From Powellomyces hirtus (lineage: Eukaryota; Chytridiomycota; Chytridiomycetes; Spizellomycetales; Powellomycetaceae), in assembly GCA_025526995.1 (NCBI GenBank), contig JAHLKG010000002.1:992001-1056000 (forward strand): a stretch of DNA of 64,000 bases, in the 5' to 3' direction. This document shows, piece after piece, positions 20,636 to 30,351 of the stretch; the stretch's first letter is position 1, and every line of letters starts with the position of its first letter. The translations under genes and the position numbers were made by a program. The notes under the pieces are model-generated. The model had not been told where the DNA came from. It saw only the letters and a list, made by a program, of their open reading frames with translations, and ran no database searches.

Positions 20636-21100
20636 ATGCCACAAAACGGTCGAGCTCCGAAGTGTCCCTTTTGTCTTTTTCGAGATGCCGAATTCTGTGG
20701 GGACTGCGGGCACCTGCTGTGCTTTTGGTGTTTGAAGTACATTTGGGTGACACCTGACGACGCCGCACGCAGATGTGTTATCTGCAGGTGAGGAAGGAGC
20801 CCCGTTGTGCTGGTTTCAGGGTACTGATATCTCGCATTGCACAGAAAGGAGTGGGTTAACCTCTTTGAAGGGGAAGTAACGAGAAGGCGGTGTGACAGGT
20901 GTTACAAAAGAAAAGACTGTCGGACGCCGCACACCTGTGGAGAAAATGACCCCTGTTTTCTGTGTGAGAGCTGTTCACGGGGTCTGGTGCATCGAAGTGG
21001 AGAGATACGTTGTCCGAAATGCAACAAGTCGGACCGTCGATTGAGATGGTGGTTGCGGCGGGTGTATTCAACTAGACTTATAACGGGTGTATATCAATGA
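20636..21100 (+). CDS. Antisense RING-finger cargo gene of copia-2
   Basis: Two exons, 20636-20787 and 20845-21100, give 135 residues. The intron is 57 nt with donor GTGAGG and acceptor ACAG. The first exon is a textbook C3HC4 RING: CPFC, then CGHLLCFWC, then CVIC. The second exon adds a Cys-rich part (CDRCYKRKDC, CFLCESC, CPKC) and a basic tail. Residues 1-50 would bind two zinc ions, and such domains usually recruit E2 enzymes. The ATG lies 25 bases inside the 3' LTR. The stop at 21098-21100 overlaps, on the other strand, the end of copia-2 pol (TGA at 21096-21094), so the two genes converge tail to tail with a 7-base overlap. It resembles the gypsy antisense gene in layout but little in sequence. 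Confidence 0.8.
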
Positions 21101-23271
21101 GATTTGGCGTAATCTGATTCCGTTCGGAGTCCAGTTCGGTGTCGCAGATCATCAAGTAATAGGCGAGGTAGCGGTTTTGTCAGGGCGTCAGCCAGCATGA
21201 GCTTGGACTCAATGTACTGTAGGTGAATGCGCTCGTTACCGACGAGGTCTCACAGGAAGTGATAACGGACATCGATGTGTTTGGTTCGTTGGTGATGCGT
21301 CGGATTGGCAGCAAGCATGATAGCGGCCTGATTGTCCTCATAGATGAGAACTGCTGTCTGCTCCGTTGCTGACAGTTCGGATAGGAGACCCTGGATCCAG
21401 AGAGCTTCCTTTGCACATTCCGCGAGTGCAATGTATTCTGCTTCTGCTGTGGATAGCGCCGTTGATTTTTGACGTTGAGATTTCCATGAAATGGCAGCTC
21501 CGTTGAGCATGAATACATAGACGGAGGTTGAGCGATGCGTGTCCGTACAGCGTGCGTAGTCGGCATCTGAATATCCGACAATATCTCCCCCATCTTTGAA
21601 GACAAGAGAGAGATCACTGGTTGTGTTTGTGTACGCGCAAACTTTCTTTGCGGCCGTCATGTGTGCGGCCGTCGGTGCTGCCAGGAACTGAGATAAGCGG
21701 GAGACTGAGTAGGCCAGGTCGGGGCGAGTCCCTAACATCAGATACATTAGTGTTCCAATGATCGACTGATATTCCTTGATTCCTGATGCGTCGAGGGCGT
21801 CGGCTCCATCGTTCGCATTTAGATGTAAGGTCGGGTCCATCGGGATGTGATGCGGCCGCATGCCGTTAAGGTTAAACTTGTCGATCATGGCTTTGATGTA
21901 CTTCTGTTGGCCGATGGTAATGCATCGCTTTGACCGGTCGCGCGTAATCTGAAGACCGAGAAGGAAAGAGATCTCCCCCATGTCCTCCATCTTGAAGCGT
22001 TCGGCAAGCGCGGATTTGAGAGCGAGCAGGTCATTGAGGTCTGATGCGAAAATCGTGAGATCATCCACGTAGACGGCAACAATCAGGATCTTTGTGTTGT
22101 CAGTCCGCTTAATGTAGAGCGCGGTGTCGAGTTCTGATACTGAGAACCCGAGCTGTTGAAGAAAGGAGTCGAGAACCTTGTTCCATAGGCGCGGCAATTG
22201 TTTGAGGCCGTAAAGGGAACGGCGTAGTTTGACGACGTCGTCAGCGACGCCGGCTGGGAGCCGCATCCAGATTTCTACGTCAAGATCTCCGTTGAGAAAT
22301 GCGGTGATGACATCCATCTGATGGACGTGAAGGTCGAGCTTAGCGGCAAGCGCGAGTAGCGCCCGCAAGGTGTTAAACTTGACGAGGGGCGCATACGTTT
22401 CGTTGAAGTCAATGCCTTCATGCTGCGTGAAGCCTCGGGCGACGAGGCGGGCTTTGAACTTCTTGATGGAACCATCGGCGTTGCGTTTGACTTTGAAGAC
22501 CCATTTGGAATCAACAAGGTGAGTGCCGGGCAGTGTTTGCGTGGTATCCGTGTCCCACGTCTTGTTAGTGCGGTGAGATAAGAGTTCGGCGTCGATCGCT
22601 TGTTTCCACTCTTTCGCGTACGGCAAGTTGACCGCCGCCTGGTAAGTGGCGGGCTCGTCAATGTCAGTGCTGCATGCGGCATGCAATTCGGCGATTACGG
22701 GTGTGCCGTCATCTTCGATTCCGGTGAATCGCGTCAGGGCCTCTGAATCCTTGACGTTGTCAAGGGGTTCCCATGTTGGTTCGTCGTAGCCAGGCCACTT
22801 GACCAGGAATTCCTCTCCCCCTTCACCGTTGCAAGAGAGTAAGATGCGCTCAACCACATATTCGGGAGTGGTGTCGCTCTGAGCGACAGGGCTGATGTAG
22901 TCAGCCTCGTTAATTGTGACGTCTTGTGCGTCGATGATCGAATCCGTCGATGCATCATAAAGGCGATAGTTGCCTTGTTTAGTGGGGTGATATCCCACTA
23001 GTCGGAACGGTCCGACAGCGCGAGCTCCGAGCTTGCGGTGTGTGCGACGGCGCACAGGTTGTTGCATATAGGCCACGCTCCAGATGGTGCGGAGGTTCGA
23101 TACATCGGCAGGGGTCCCAAACCAACGTTGGTATGGGGTCTCTCCGTTGAGAGACATTGATGGCGTCCATTGACCCAGATAGTTGACGGCCGTAGCGAGT
23201 TCTCCCCAAAGTTTGAAAGGAGCGCGGCTGTCATGAAGAACCGCTCGGACCTGGTCCATGAGCGTACGGTT
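21094..23271 (-). pseudogene. copia-2 pol part 2: IN C-terminus, chromodomain, RT, RNase H
   Basis: Continues the integrase begun at 30350-29845 across the copia-3 insertion (LTNRTLMDQVRAVLHDS). Then comes a chromodomain (YVVERIL, EFLVKWPGY, PTWEPL) and RT with KWVFKVKRN, QMDVITAFLNGD and an intact AVYVDDL. RNase H follows (YSDADYA, STAEAEY, EDNQAA). A TGA at 21250-21252 interrupts RNase H between YHFL and DLVGNERIHLQYIE, where Arg (CGA) is usual. The frame then continues to a final TGA at 21094-21096. Only this stop and the nested insertion disrupt an otherwise well-kept sequence. Confidence 0.9.
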
Positions 23272-23524
23272 TGTTAGCACGAACAGACTCTGTCATCGAG
23301 TCACAACTGCGCCATCGCAGGGCGTATCCTATGCCACTACGATGAGCCACGCGATCACGTGCAAACCACGTGATCAACTCCGATATAAGTAGTTTTCCTT
23401 CCATACTTAATATATCGGTGGGGACTTGTCTCTTTTTCTCCAATAGAGCGTACTTCGTTGTTTTGCCCAGTCAACTACCCTGAAAGCTTCCTCAACTATC
23501 TACCCAGATACTCTCAGACCAACA
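23272..23524 (+). repeat. copia-3 LTR (5')
   Basis: 253 bp, TGTTAGCACG to CTCAGACCAACA. Two CACGTG sites at 23356-23361 and 23367-23372. Confidence 0.93.
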
Positions 23525-23538
23525 GGTTATGAGCCCTG
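23525..23538 (+). promoter_or_regulatory. copia-3 primer-binding site (initiator-tRNA anticodon half)
   Basis: GGTTATGAGCCCTG directly follows the LTR. It is the exact complement of the anticodon stem-loop CAGGGCTCATAACC of fungal initiator tRNA-Met. This implies priming by a half tRNA, as known for Drosophila copia. Confidence 0.8.
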
Positions 23539-25762
23539 AAATGGTAGGCAACGAAACGAGCCCCCGGTACACTCGTAGTATGTTAAGACGCCTAGCGGGT
23601 CGACGGACCCCAGGGTCCAATATGCTACAACGAGCCGTAGATCGTGCCGCAAAGAAAAGCGCACGAGTGCCTGGTGAATGGACATCACCAAGCAATGGAG
23701 GGAACTCTGCCGATAACGAGACACTGGCAGAGCCAACGCCCTTGAGTGTCGATGCCAACAAGGGCGACGACGCATTGGAAGGGCGTACCCGAAACATCGA
23801 CCGACGCGATGGCAAGGTCGATACCCGTCCCCTATCAAGCAGTACGGATGATCACAGAACGATCAGCTACAGTACTCCAGCGGCATTCCCAAGTGGGGAA
23901 TCAGCGAACACCGTGCATGTACGCCCGCGTGGGGCGGACATGGATAGGATAGATAGGCTTGAGAATTCTCTAGCCCAACTAACGGAAATGCTCCAAATGA
24001 AATGGCGCATGGATCAGGATGTGAACATCCCGATCAACCCTCAGGTACGTACGGCGCAACGGCGCGTACGCACACCATCACCCACTCGCAACGACGGGTT
24101 CGCTGCACCGTGGACAGAGTACAATCAGGAGATTGGAGCTCAACAGGAATACCAACGTTCTCCAATCGAACGCCGCCCTACGTCACCGACATCGAGCATA
24201 CACAGCGTGACGACCAAAATCATCGACAGTCGAGGTGCGAAGGCTTTCGTGGATGGAACGCTGAAAGATATTGGGTCCTAAAATGGAGAATCCAATATGG
24301 TAAAACTTCAAACGTTCATCGACAAGATTGAGACAGTTGTGAAGTACAAAATGGTTCCGTCCGAGTTTCTCGTAGATTTTGTGGCTACGAAACTCACAGG
24401 ATGGGCATACACTTGGTGGCAGTCGCTCTCCCCAAGTAAAAGGAACAAAATTACGACGTGGCATGACTTTGAAGACGTTGATTCAGGAAGAACCAACACC
24501 GGTCTTAGGTCCGCCCTTCTGGCGCGCTTCGCGCCACGAAACCACACTAGAGATTCGCTGCAGAAACTACGGGAATTGCGTCCCAAAGGCCGCATGGATG
24601 AGTACATCACTCAGTTCAACATGCTGGCATTTTCTCTGCCGAAGACACCGGATTACGTCCTTCAGGATTACTTCATTAACGCGCTAACACCAGACCTTGC
24701 GGCCTTGGTTCAGGCTAATGAAGAAAACATAACTGATTTGAGCAGTTTACAGGCCGCCACATCCAGGATCGCCGCCAACATGGCTAAGAAACCTAGCGGG
24801 ACCGCAACGGATACGCGACCAGGTGCCGCATACACTGACGCCTCTAAGAAACCAAAGGGTGGCAAGAACCACAGGGAGAAGTCAACGAACGGCAAGAAGG
24901 ACAAGGAATCCACTCCATCAAACAAAGGCCAACCACACAAGTCGGGTTGTTGGGCCTGTGGAGACCCTAAACACCGGACACAGGAGTGTCAAGTGTTAAA
25001 GAAGTTCAAATCCGAGATGGAGAAGAACAAGACGAAGGAGTCGTCTGATGGTGCTGTTAGCACAAATGCTGTGGAAGCATTACCTGTCTGGGTCCGCCAG
25101 GATCAACCGTATGAAGCCCTCATTGACTCTGGCGCGACGGACCACATGACACCCCACAAAGCGACCTTGGATCACTCAACCGTGTACAGTGATGTCAGAG
25201 CTGTTATGCTGGCTGACAAAACATCACTACCCTCTACAGTTCGAGGTACGGTACGAGTTGAAGTTAACGGCTATCCGAATCCGCTCGAGCTGGGCGGAGT
25301 CCTACATGTGCCAGGATTACGACGAGATCTCGTATCGGTAGCGAAATGTAACAATCAAGGCGTTGACGTGCTCTTCAAATCGAATGGAGACGTCATTTTC
25401 ACGCAAGACGGCAAAGATATCGCCAAAGGCGTACGCCGCAACAACGCGTATTACCTGCAAGGTACGCTACTGTCTGAAAGTCTGTCGTCAGATTCAGAAG
25501 TATGCACGGTCAAAGTCTCTCCTACACTCGCCCATGCTTGTCTTGGACACGTTGGCAAACACGTCCTGGAGAAGATGGCATCGGTTACGGACGGTTGGTC
25601 CGTAGTGGGGGATCTAAGCAACTTCAAAGATTGTGAAGCCTGCGTGCTAGGAAAAGCCGCTCGTCTTCCATTCTCCCTTGGTAATGCTGAAACCAGGGAG
25701 ATCTGTGAGCTGATTCATTCAGACCTACAGGGACCATTTCGCATCCCTGGTTACGAAGGATC
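23529..25762 (+). pseudogene. copia-3 gag-protease-pre-integrase
   Basis: One reading frame from ATG 23529 with a TAA at 24279-24281. It then continues through the Gag core (WAYTWWQSLSPSKR, LLARFAP, LRPKGRMDEYI), a CCHC knuckle CWACGDPKHRTQEC, the protease motif ALIDSGATDHM, and the zinc-binding HHCC segment (HACLGHVG, CEACVLGKAAR), to the first integrase Asp (IHSDLQGPF). It is cut at 25762 by the solo LTR. The N-terminal 160 residues are basic and unlike other Gag proteins I know. The TAA could be a nonsense mutation or separate a leader product; a mutation is simpler. Confidence 0.85.
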
Positions 25763-26129
25763 TATTGGAATGTTGAGACTTGCGTACTCAACGTTTGGTC
25801 CTTACATTAGATCCTTACTTGGATTCTCCGACTAGAACGCGTGACCGCCATACCGGTAATGCTAAGAGCTGAATTGGATCACGTGTGATCACGTGATTGG
25901 AGAAAAGGTAGATTAGAATGCTCAAAGCAAAACATTACCGATAAGACTTTAAGACATAAAAATACATTCACATACATTACATCTCCGTGCATCTGACAAC
26001 GCTACATCGTCATCTGCATCACAGAAGAGCTCTGTAAACCCCCTTTACAAAGTATACTGGAGGCCACATCGAATTCGGCCAATCCTCTGCAATTCCAATA
26101 AAGTACTGGAAGTGCCAATATCTCCAACA
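25763..26129 (+). repeat. Solo LTR S1 (TATTGGA family) in copia-3 integrase
   Basis: 367 bp, TATTGGAATGTTGAG to ATATCTCCAACA. Flanked by GGATC on both sides (25758-25762 and 26130-26134), which splits the integrase codons between GYEG and SRYSLEF. Two CACGTG sites at 25880 and 25890. The end has one change from the TCCAATA seen in other copies. Confidence 0.9.
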
Positions 26130-28690
26130 GGATCACGCTATTCGCTGGAGTTCATTGAACACACATCCAGATACGTGACCGTTTTCCCTATTCCTTCAAA
26201 GGATTCAGCAGTCATACTCGAAAGGTTTCTCATCTACAAGGCTTGGATTGAGAAACAGACTGACCGACAAATCAAGATTCTACGTACGGATCGAGGCACC
26301 GAATACTTTGGGGAGGTTCTAGAGTACCTATTGAAAAATGGTATCACTCATCAAAAGTCCGCGGCCTATTCGAGTCAGCAAAATGGGATTGCCGAACGAT
26401 GGCATCGCACGGCGCTGGACAGGGTCCGCGCCACCTTCGCGGATACGAAACTACCTCGAAGATTCTGGCCTGCTCTACTGGTAGCGGCTGGTTACATCTA
26501 TTCCCTTACGTACAACCGCATCAACAAGAAGACGCCGCATGAAATATTGTTTGGCCGGCGTCCTGATGTCGCCAATCTTTGGCGTATTGGTTGCGTGGCG
26601 TATTCCGTTCTAACGAGCAAAGGACGAGATAAAATGGAGAATCGAGCAAAGAAGGCTTACTTGGTAGGCTATGCTCAACCCACAGGTACCAAGGGGTATC
26701 TGGTATGGGATCCTGTTACTGACAAGGTCAAAGTGTCACGAGACGTGATCTTCAAAGAAGACTTGGGACTCGAATCCAAATATCAGCAGGATCCAGCACA
26801 TCTTGACCTTCTAGATGAAGAGAGTCAGGAGGATGACGTCGAATACACCGTGGAGGCGATTATCGACAAGCGCCGCAGTAAGGTGCACACAAAAGAGTAC
26901 TTGGTTAAGTGGGAGGGATATCAAGAACCTACGTGGGAGTCCCGACTTTCACTACTCGATACTACAGCACTGGATGACTGGGAAAATCGAGTAGCCGCGT
27001 ACGATGTCGGCACACGACGAAATGACCCCATCGCTGCATACGCCGCCCGCGCGCGGACTCAAGCAACAATCAACAAAGACGCCATGACATGGAAGCAAGC
27101 GATGAAAACCCCTCAGAAGGAGGAATTTCTCAAGGCTGCACGCATTGAGTACCAATCCCTGGTCGACAACGGTACATGGGAGCTCACCAAGCGTCCACGT
27201 AACAAGCGCGTGATCAAGACAACATGGGTCTTTCGAACGAAGGTCAATCCCGATGGCACCTTTAACAAGTTCAAAGCCAGAGCAGTGGCTCAAGGTTTCT
27301 CTCAACAACCTGGTCGTGACTTTGGTGATACATACTCACCTACGCTACCATTCACAGCGCTACGCCTCTTCTTGGCGTATTGTGTTCAGCACGGGCTGGA
27401 CATCCACAGTATGGACGCTGTTACCGCCTTCCTCAACAGTGATATTGATAAGGATATCTATATCGGGCAGTTTGAGGGATTCAAAGATCCGGATCACCCC
27501 AAAGGCGATTGGGTCCTGAAGCTACTGAAAGCTCTCTACGGCCTGAAGCAATCACCTCTTCTTTGGTATGAGACCTTGAAGACTGCACTGTTAAAACTCG
27601 GCTACGAAGCGGTTTCTGTATGCCCGTGTATCTTTTTCAAGTACGCGACAGACGACCGTACACCTCCGTCAAACGACAACTTGGTCCTTATCCTTGTCTT
27701 CGTCAACGATCTGCTTATTGCAACGAAGGATCCGGAGATTCTGGCGAACAGCAAGATGGAGCTACATTCGAAGTTCAAGTTTACGGAGCAAGGTCGCGTA
27801 ACCAGTCACCTTGGTCTCGTCTACAAATATGACTTCGACTCTCCTGTTCGTACCCTCGAAATCTCAAATGTCAAGTATATCGACGACGCTCTTGAACAAT
27901 TCGGCATGAGCGACTGCCATCCTGTCTCCACCCCGTACGCCGTGTCAGCGCGTAACCAACAACTGGAGGATTCGACACCATTCACAAATCTCAAAATGTA
28001 TCAGGAAGCAGTGGGGGTCCTCACTTGGGCCTCCATCACATGGCGATGGGATATCGCCACTGCAGTCGGTTACGTTGCGCGCCGCGTCGCCGCACCTACT
28101 CACTCTGACTGGAACAATGTTAAACGCATTTTCCGCTATTTGAAGGGTACCCGCGATTACGCCCTCAAGTTCACATCCGAACGAAATGATCCGCGTGGCC
28201 TACGCGTATTCACGGATGCGGATTATGCAGGAGAACTCACCGACCGTACGTCCACTACAGGTATCTTGGCCCTTTACAATGGGTTTCCTGTTCTGTGGAA
28301 AAGCAGCAAGCAGAAGTGCACCACCCAAAGTACGACCGAAGCGGAGTACATAGCTGCCAGTACCGGCCACAATGAAGCCAAATGGCTACGCCAACTCTTG
28401 GCGGAAGTTTTGGGACCTCAACCGGATTTCAAATCTCGACCGGTCCCTCTCCATGTCGATAATCAGAGCGCCGGGGCCTTGATTCAGTCTAAGGCTATCA
28501 ACCAACGCACCAAACACATCAACGTTTGGTACCACGGTATACGCGATTCGTTTGCGAAGCAAATTATCGAAATCATCGACACCAATACGGACGATCAACT
28601 GGCGGACATCTTTACGAAGCCTTTCCCAGCTGTCAAACATCGAGACACTGTCCTGAAGATTACGAATGGGACTCATATATTTGATGAGAG
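26130..28690 (+). pseudogene. copia-3 pol: integrase, chromodomain, RT, RNase H
   Basis: Resumes after the solo LTR. The integrase core has Asp in RTDRGTEYF and Glu in NGIAERWHRT. A chromodomain follows (YTVEAII, EYLVKWEGY, PTWES). RT has TTWVFRTK, SMDAVTAFLNSD, LYGLKQSP, then FVND at 27702-27710 in place of the usual YVDD, so it is catalytically dead. RNase H has FTDADYA, TTEAEY, VDNQSA and DIFTKPF. The frame happens to stay open to 29429, but beyond about 28690 it is Pro/Ser low-complexity opposite an antisense ORF and is probably not pol. Confidence 0.88.
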
Positions 28691-28788
28691 AATACGCAAT
28701 GAGAGCGCGCCTACAGAAGCACACCGAGCTCAAGTGTTACTCGCTGAATGTCAGGAGAATTACTCACAACGCTGGCTTACCTTGGCAT

Positions 28789-29382
28789 CTACACTGCAAT
28801 TGCGGAACCCGAAGCTATGCCCCTCCAGGAGGATGGACCTGCCCCTCCTCCATCATCCTCATCGCTTGAGGGTGAGCGTCGGCTTGGAGAGATCGGTGAT
28901 CCCTCCAACTCCTCGGCTTCCCCCTCCTCCTCCTCTTCCTCATCATTATACGGAGCCTCCCGCTCCAGGATGTCCCACATCCTCTTCACCTCCGCTGCAG
29001 ACTTCTTGTCCGCAGCCTTCTTCTTCGCCTGGGCTTTACCCTTGCCCTTCCCAACAGCCATCTTCCGGTTCCGCCGGTCCTCTAGCACGGATCTCAGTCC
29101 CTCAAGCGTCCCGGTCACCCTTGCGCAACCAAGAGGCGTACCAGACCTCGACCGGTCCTTCACCCGGCCTTTCGCTTGCTCAATATGGCGTTCAAGGACC
29201 CCTTGACGGTCCTTGCGGTGGAACTGTCGGGCATACGCCGCCAACATCGTTCAAATCTCCGCTCGGGACAACCCCGCAGCGGGTGCGCCTCCCACTGGCG
29301 CAGAGGGCACCACTGCCGATGGCACAGCCGGAGCCGTGGTCGCTGCAGGAGCCGTTGCTGGCGGTGCCGTTTTCCTCGCCAT
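28789..29382 (-). pseudogene. Antisense ORF of copia-3 (basic/acidic protein, one in-frame TGA)
   Basis: Lies between RNase H and the 3' LTR on the strand opposite gag-pol. From ATG 29382 it reads an Ala/Pro-rich leader, then an in-frame TGA (29253-29251) in the context SRAEI-stop-TMLAAYARQFHR, then 152 residues. These include a charged helix-forming stretch (LERHIEQAKGRVKDR), a Lys/Ala-rich tract, an acidic run of Glu and a Ser-rich tail. Arg (CGA) would fit the stop position. The opposite strand in this region is Pro/Ser repetitive, which suggests the minus strand is the coding one. No domain recognised and no RING. Confidence 0.5.
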
Positions 29383-29591
29383 CATCTTCGCCTTGCCCGA
29401 ACCTGACAACTACACCGGCACATAGTTAGAGCTTACGCCTCATTTGCGCGGATCTCATAGACGTACCCTAGCCATTCCTCGTATTCTCAAAGTATAATAA
29501 ATGGGGTGTGTGGGGTGTGTGCGTGGGTGTGTGTAGTAAGAAGTAGATAGAGCAACTCTCTCATTGACAGACTGACAGGTCTGAGTGGGGG

Positions 29592-29844
29592 TGTTAGCAC
29601 GTACAGACTCTGTCATCGAGTCACAACTGCGCCATCGCAGGGCGTATCCTACGCCACTACAATGAGCCACGCGATCACGTGCAAACCACGTGATCAACTC
29701 CAATATAAGTAGTTTTCCTTCCATACTTAATATATCGGTGGGGACTTTTCTCTTTTTCTCCAATAGAGCGTACTTCGCTGTTTCGCCCAGTCAACTACCC
29801 TGAAAGCTTCCTCAACTATCTACCCAGATACTCTCAGACCAACA
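29592..29844 (+). repeat. copia-3 LTR (3')
   Basis: 253 bp; seven differences from 23272-23524. Target-site duplication CGGTT follows. Confidence 0.93.
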
Positions 29845-30350
29845 CGGTTGAACCATTCAGCAATGCCATTTTGCTGAGAGGAGTACGGGTGAGTAGGGTT
29901 TAACGTGATCCCATCGGCGAGCAGCTCAGCCTGTAGGGGATAGTATTCACCGCCGTTATCGCAGCGCAGCTCCTTGATCTTGGAGTTGAGATGGCGTTCA
30001 GCGTACGCGCGATAGTTTTGCCAATAATCGTTGGTTTGATCTTTGGTCTTGAAGAGGTAGATGACAGAGTATCGTGTGTATTCGTCCATGAACGTGAGGA
30101 TGTAGCGGGCGCCAGAGAGGGAGAGAAGATTGGCGCCCATGTCAAGAATGTCCGAGTGTATGCGATCAAGTGGTTTGGTTGCAGGTTGAGAGTTTTGCCC
30201 ATTGAAGGGCAGCCGAGTGGATTTACCGAGGGAGCAGCCGAAGCACAGCGCGTGCTCCGGTTCGATGTTGTTTGGCAGATCGAGAGAATAGATCAGATTC
30301 GCAGCTTGAAGCGCTCATTGTCCAATGTGCCCAAAGCGTTGATGCCATAG
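29845..30350 (-). pseudogene. copia-2 pol part 1: pre-integrase and integrase core
   Basis: On the minus strand: WHQRFGHIGQ, then an in-frame TGA (30317-30315), then ALQAANLIYSLDLP, the zinc-binding CFGCSLGK, the first catalytic Asp (IHSDILDMG), the second (RCDNGGEYY) and the start of the QQNGIAEW segment. It is cut by copia-3 at 29845. Arg (CGA) is a plausible original at the TGA. Confidence 0.85.
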
Positions 30351-30351
30351 T

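Larger units (their letters stand above)
23272..29844 (+). mobile_element. copia-3 Ty1/copia element nested in copia-2
   Basis: 253-bp LTRs (23272-23524 and 29592-29844), TGTTAG...CCAACA. Target-site duplication CGGTT (23267-23271 and 29845-29849) inside the copia-2 integrase. Internal order: primer-binding site, gag-PR-pre-integrase, solo LTR insertion (25763-26129), integrase-chromodomain-RT-RNase H, antisense ORF, LTR. The LTRs differ at seven of 253 positions, four of them CpG-type. Confidence 0.93.

Noticed and set aside
28691..29429. C-terminal extension of copia-3 pol (Pro/Ser-rich, ~245 residues)
   Set aside because: It follows the normal RNase H end, is low in complexity, and lies opposite a more protein-like antisense ORF, so it looks like a shadow reading.
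5831..30317. Reassignment of TGA to a sense codon
   Set aside because: Long host ORFs such as the GH26-like gene use TGG for Trp and contain no internal TGA. Several host genes end in TGA. The in-frame TGA codons fit CGA decay.
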